Source: Hoeflea_A sp965249925 (GTDB lineage: Bacteria > Pseudomonadota > Alphaproteobacteria > Rhizobiales > Rhizobiaceae). From it: DNA of 64,000 bases. The position numbers were made by a program, and so were the translations under genes. Below, in pieces: positions 61,501-64,000 of this stretch; the first letter of the stretch is position 1; every line of letters begins with the position of its first letter. The stretch lies in contig OZ252260.1 in the NCBI GenBank assembly GCA_965249925.1, forward strand, positions 2,046,001 through 2,110,000, written 5' to 3'. Below the pieces are notes generated by a model, which saw only the letters and a program-made list of their open reading frames with translations, had not been told where the DNA came from and ran no database searches.

Positions 61501-61930
61501 CGGCAAGCGGCAGCCCCGGCGGCGGCACCACGGCCATCAGCAGTCCGTCGCCATGCTGCAAAAGATCGTCCAGCCCCAAATGACACTCGCCCTTGGGCGC
61601 CCGCCGCTTGCCGGTCGTCAGCAGCTCGCACAGCCGCCCATAGGCCGTCCGGTCGCGCGGCCAGACGAGGATATCGGGCGTGCCGTCGGCAAACACCAGC
61701 CGGCAGCCCGGCGCGAAGGCGAGCCCCGCCTCCTTGGCCGCCATGTGCGCCCGCACGACGCCGGCCAGCGAGTTGCGGTCGGTGACGCCGATGCCGGCAA
61801 GCCCCAGCCGTGCCGCCTCGTTGACCATCTCTTCCGGGTGCGAGGCGCCGCGCAGAAACGAAAAATTGGTCGTCGCGGCGAGTTCCACATAGCCGCCCTC
61901 GAAAGCCCCGTGGGTCATGTCATGGGTCAT
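58562..61930 (-). CDS. dnaE2: Error-prone DNA polymerase DnaE2
   Basis: This is a 1122-residue C-family polymerase of the translesion type. The N-terminal PHP domain opens with YVELAATTNFSFLRGASHPEEMV. The polymerase active-site aspartates lie in PDIDVDFEHERREEVI. A helix-hairpin-helix region and a C-terminal OB fold (GVVFETVEDETGIANIIVWP) follow. It ends ATRRVLPKGRNFH, typical of DnaE2. Its ATG overlaps the imuB stop by 4 bases, forming the damage-induced imuA-imuB-dnaE2 mutagenesis cassette of alphaproteobacteria. Confidence 0.95.
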   Translation of the reverse strand: MTHDMTHGAFEGGYVELAATTNFSFLRGASHPEEMVNEAARLGLAGIGVTDRNSLAGVVRAHMAAKEAGLAFAPGCRLVFADGTPDILVWPRDRTAYGRLCELLTTGKRRAPKGECHLGLDDLLQHGDGLLMAVVPPPGLPLAEPACLQRLAGRFPGDVYLAAAWRYGAFDARFLALIDRMARRLALPLIAIGDALYHAPERRFLQDVVTCIREHLVLRTAGRLLEPNAERHLRSASAMRRLFRGYEHAIAETGRLLSRLRFSLDMLRYQYPEEPTGSDAPPQETLERLTWEGLEARYPKGAPDKVLDAIHHELALIRKLEYAPYFLTVYDIVRFARSRAILCQGRGSAANSAVCYCLRITEVDPQKVDLLFERFISEERNEPPDIDVDFEHERREEVIQYIYEKYGRERAGLAATVITYRSRSALREVGKVFELSDDMITAISGTRWGASTSKLDAEDARRAGLDADDRHLMQILDLASQIIGFPRHLSQHVGGFVITRDRLSSVVPIENAAMEDRTVVEWDKDDLECLGILKVDVLGLGMLSCIRKAFEFLEQHYGRSETLSSLGDGDENVYDMICRADTVGVFQIESRAQMSMLPRLRPRCYYDLVIEVAIVRPGPIQGDMVHPYLRRRQGKEPVTYPKDELKQVLEKTLGVPLFQEQAMNIAIVAANFAPGEADKLRRAMATFRRVGTIHSFRVKMVEGMVANGYEREFAEHCFSQIEGFGEYGFPESHAASFALLVYVSCWLKCYYPDVFCAAILNSQPMGFYAPAQLIRDAREHGVDVRPVDVNLSDWYSLLEPGADSDGGAAISSRHASMAGLMRNTHAVRLGFHQIKGLGEEEAQRLVDSRGAGYDSVRDVWMRSGLSRRALERLADADAFQSIGLSRRDALWAVRALDPLGAAERLPLFAAAGQKSLQREPDIRLPPMPLGEQVINDYRSLSFSLKAHPVSFVRDRLQAAGYRQTETLVDCRAGRFVAVAGLVLVRQRPGSAKGVVFETVEDETGIANIIVWPKIFERYRTVVLGSRFIGVRGPLQSQDGVIHVVARQLVDLTAMLSDLSDCDTSIDGLARADEVRREPIPVEERGKVARLQKMVLQAPQRRSTPNIYAMATRRVLPKGRNFH

Positions 61931-63534
61931 GCGAACAATCCGTGCAGATACCAGGTCGGCTGGCTCGTCTCGCGTTCGAACAGCCCTTGGCGGAAGATCC
62001 AGAATCGGTAGCCCTGGTCGTCCTCGACCCGGAAATAATCGCGGCTCTGACCGCCGCGGCCGTCACGCCACCATTCGCAGGCGATGCGTTCGGGACCCTC
62101 CGAGCGGGTGATCGCATAAAGCGCGCGGCGCCAGCGGAAACGGATCGGCGGCCCGTCCGGCACTTCGGCGATCGCCTCGACCCGCTCCGGCCGGTCGAAC
62201 AGCAGCACCGGACGGCTTAACACCGGCGGGCCGCCGTGCGGCGCGGTTTCCTGCCACAGAAGCGCCGGCGCCGGACGGCCGCCGGACGCCGCTTCCGGCA
62301 GCAGGCCGAAGCTGCGCTCCGGAATATGGGTGTCGGCGGCGACGAAATGCTGCACCCGGTCGGTGCCGAGACGCGCCCCCAGCTTGTCGACCAGATGCGA
62401 CAAAGCCTCGCCTCCGACATTCTGGCCGGCCGGACCGGCGAAGTCGGCCTGTTCGGCGGGTCGCCTTTCGCTCTCCAGGATATTGAGCCGGATAAGGTCG
62501 AATCCGAATCCGGCATCGAGATCCTCGTGGAACCCGGCGATCCGTTCGCGAAACAGCATGGCGATGCGCGGCACCGTATGCACCGGGCTCGCCGAGCGCA
62601 CGCGGATCGAGGCGACATGGCCGTCAACGCGGAACAGCCGCAGCTCCAGTGTCCGGGCGCCGAGCTGGCGTTCGTCGAGGTGGCCGCGCAGGTTGCCGGC
62701 GAGATGCGCCACCGTGCGCTCGATGTCCTCCTGCAGGGCGATCGGCTCGGCAAACACCCGTTCGGCGGACAGTTCGGGCACCGGCAGGCGCGGCGAGATG
62801 GCTTCCTCCTCGCGTCCCAGCGCCTGGTCGAGCCGGCGCAGCAGGTGGCTGCCGAAGCGGGCCGCCAGCGGCGCCCGCGGCAGCCCGGCGATGCAGCCGA
62901 CGCTGCGCAGGCCGAGCTTGCGCAACAGATCGAGGGTTTCGGAGTCGAGACGCAGGCCGGCGAGCGGCAGCTCGGGCAGGGCCGTCCGGTGCTCGCCCGG
63001 AGGAACCACCGTACGGTCGCCGTAGCGGGCGAAGGCCCAGGCCGCACCCGGCGTATCGGCGATGGCGACCGAGGCGAGTAACCCGCCGGCCCGCAGTCGC
63101 GCCGTCACGTCGTCGCGCATCGCCTGTTCGCCGCCGAACAGATGGGCGCAGCCGCTGATGTCGAGAAACAGGCCGGCGCAGCCGCCGACGATGTCCTCGC
63201 CCGGCTCCTCCAGCGCCACCAGCGGCGTGTAGCGGTCGCACCAGGTGGCGATGGCCGAGGCCAGCGCCGCGTCGGCCTGCGGGTCGTGGTCGAAGGCATC
63301 GAGATCGGGCACCAGCGCCCGCGCGTCGCTCAGCGTCTGGCCGACCCGCAGGCCGGCCTTGTGACCGGCTGCATCGACGGCGACGAGACGCATGGCATTC
63401 TTGATGCGGGCCATGGCCGCCAGCGGCGGCGCGTCAGGACGCCCGTTTGAACGCCATGATCTGCCCCATTTGCGGCGCGCCATCCGGTCGGTCGGCAGAT
63501 GCGGCAGGGCGATCGACATAATCCTCTGGGACAT
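61927..63534 (-). CDS. imuB: ImuB, Y-family polymerase-like mutasome protein
   Basis: This is a protein of about 535 residues. The N-terminus (SIALPHLPTDRMARRKWG) matches the Y-family IMS domain, but the first catalytic acidic residue is replaced, as expected for ImuB, which acts as a scaffold and not a polymerase. The segment LFLDISGCAHLFGGE and the helix-hairpin-helix-like RKLGLRSVGCIAGLPRAPLAARFG follow. ATG 63534 is preferred (63519 is possible). Either start lies inside the imuA gene, giving a long out-of-frame overlap. It connects ImuA, the beta clamp and DnaE2. Confidence 0.9.
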   Translation of the reverse strand: MSQRIMSIALPHLPTDRMARRKWGRSWRSNGRPDAPPLAAMARIKNAMRLVAVDAAGHKAGLRVGQTLSDARALVPDLDAFDHDPQADAALASAIATWCDRYTPLVALEEPGEDIVGGCAGLFLDISGCAHLFGGEQAMRDDVTARLRAGGLLASVAIADTPGAAWAFARYGDRTVVPPGEHRTALPELPLAGLRLDSETLDLLRKLGLRSVGCIAGLPRAPLAARFGSHLLRRLDQALGREEEAISPRLPVPELSAERVFAEPIALQEDIERTVAHLAGNLRGHLDERQLGARTLELRLFRVDGHVASIRVRSASPVHTVPRIAMLFRERIAGFHEDLDAGFGFDLIRLNILESERRPAEQADFAGPAGQNVGGEALSHLVDKLGARLGTDRVQHFVAADTHIPERSFGLLPEAASGGRPAPALLWQETAPHGGPPVLSRPVLLFDRPERVEAIAEVPDGPPIRFRWRRALYAITRSEGPERIACEWWRDGRGGQSRDYFRVEDDQGYRFWIFRQGLFERETSQPTWYLHGLFA

Positions 63535-64000
63535 GCTCGAACTCGTGTGTTTGCTGGTTCCACGCAATGGCCCACTGCCCCGTCCGTCCATTGCGGTTGC
63601 GTTCAAGCACGAGACCGAGCCGCAACGGTCCCATGCCGGTTTCAAGATCGCGATCGGGCGCGCCCGGGCGTGCCGTCACCTGCCAGCGGGTCGCCACGCC
63701 GCTGGCTTCCTCTTCGCCGCCCTGCCGCAACACGCAGACGAACAGGCCGTTCTGCTGGGCTTTCAGCACCAGCCGGCGCGTCGCCGTCATGTCGAAGCAC
63801 GCCGGGTTGCCCTTCAGCTGCAGCACCACGGCGGCGAGCGCATTGCACTTGGCCGCCTCGTCAGTGGCCCACAGGGCGGTTTTGAGATCCGCCGGATGCA
63901 CCATCAGCAACCGCGCCGGATCGAGCCCGAACTGCGACAGCCCGGCGGGAAACAACTGGCCGCCATCGACACTGCAGGCCGGGTCGCGGATCCAGGCGAT
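63434..64000 (-). CDS. imuA: ImuA-like SOS mutagenesis protein (5' end outside window)
   Basis: The frame is open to the window edge, so the N-terminal RecA-like part with its nucleotide-binding loop is missing. The visible 188 residues include LFPAGLSQFGLDPARLLMVHPADLKTALWATDEAAKCNAL and LVLKAQQNGLFVCVLRQG, the ImuA/RecA-like core. The last 33 codons overlap the start of imuB in another frame. Upstream DNA, where a LexA box would be expected, is outside the window. Confidence 0.85.
   Translation of the reverse strand: MAWIRDPACSVDGGQLFPAGLSQFGLDPARLLMVHPADLKTALWATDEAAKCNALAAVVLQLKGNPACFDMTATRRLVLKAQQNGLFVCVLRQGGEEEASGVATRWQVTARPGAPDRDLETGMGPLRLGLVLERNRNGRTGQWAIAWNQQTHEFEHVPEDYVDRPAASADRPDGAPQMGQIMAFKRAS

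Overview
This 64 kb window is GC-rich chromosomal DNA with dense, mostly operonic genes and many start/stop overlaps. Its marker genes point to an alphaproteobacterium, probably Hyphomicrobiales or a neighbouring order. They include an imuA-imuB-dnaE2 mutasome, a DUF1127 protein, a yeaG-yeaH-ycgB (PrkA/DUF444/SpoVR) operon, an ECF42-type sigma factor with a DGPF protein, and a methanethiol oxidase. The genus cannot be read from the sequence. No rRNA, tRNA, CRISPR array, transposase or prophage was recognised. The window looks like free-living metabolic and regulatory chromosome, not a mobile island.

Layout. 0-5.5 kb: the tail of an unknown gene, then an ABC exporter (ATPase, FtsX-type permease, secreted lipocalin-fold AttH/CrtC protein) with a PNPOx-like protein. 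5.5-6.3 kb is a gene-poor stretch containing an AT-rich patch. 6.3-10.7 kb: a thiamine-diphosphate enzyme, a DMT exporter, a MarR regulator with a perfect palindromic operator, and proline dehydrogenase. 10.7-12.4 kb: an HxlR repressor divergent from a second DMT exporter. 12.5-18.1 kb: a winged-helix/TPR regulator followed by a co-directional OsmC, DUF1127, flavin monooxygenase, OsmC, methyltransferase and DUF4242 cluster. 18.2-26.2 kb: small regulator-plus-enzyme modules (GNAT; TetR-VOC-DUF1428-SnoaL; SDR/TetR; M50 protease; AraC/MDR oxidoreductase; DUF2867). 26.2-30.8 kb: a type V autotransporter with 25-residue repeats, a dodecin and a lipoprotein aminopeptidase. 30.8-34.6 kb: an ECF42/DGPF/SRPBCC/HxlR group with a divergent VOC protein and a small secreted protein. 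34.7-36.8 kb: methanethiol oxidase with a histidine-bearing membrane protein.

37.0-44.7 kb is the most distinctive block. It holds a nicotinamidase, a NicR/BpsR-like MarR regulator, and a divergent operon of a molybdenum hydroxylase (FAD subunit plus fused FeS/Moco subunit), a 6-hydroxynicotinate-reductase-like protein, UPF0280 and AA_synth. Together these suggest hydroxylation followed by ring reduction of nicotinate or a similar N-heterocycle. 44.7-49.5 kb: a sugar-phosphate isomerase/epimerase-like protein and a compact glucosylglycerate cycle (synthase, phosphatase, phosphorylase). 49.6-53.3 kb: a PLP decarboxylase, DUF454, a second dodecin and a HupE/UreJ-like protein. 53.4-58.2 kb: the SpoVR/DUF444/PrkA stress operon. 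58.6-64.0 kb: dnaE2, imuB and a truncated imuA.

Regulatory DNA is unusually legible. Two HxlR loci share one promoter-operator layout to the base pair. The MarR and TetR genes are preceded by perfect dyads placed on their own promoters.
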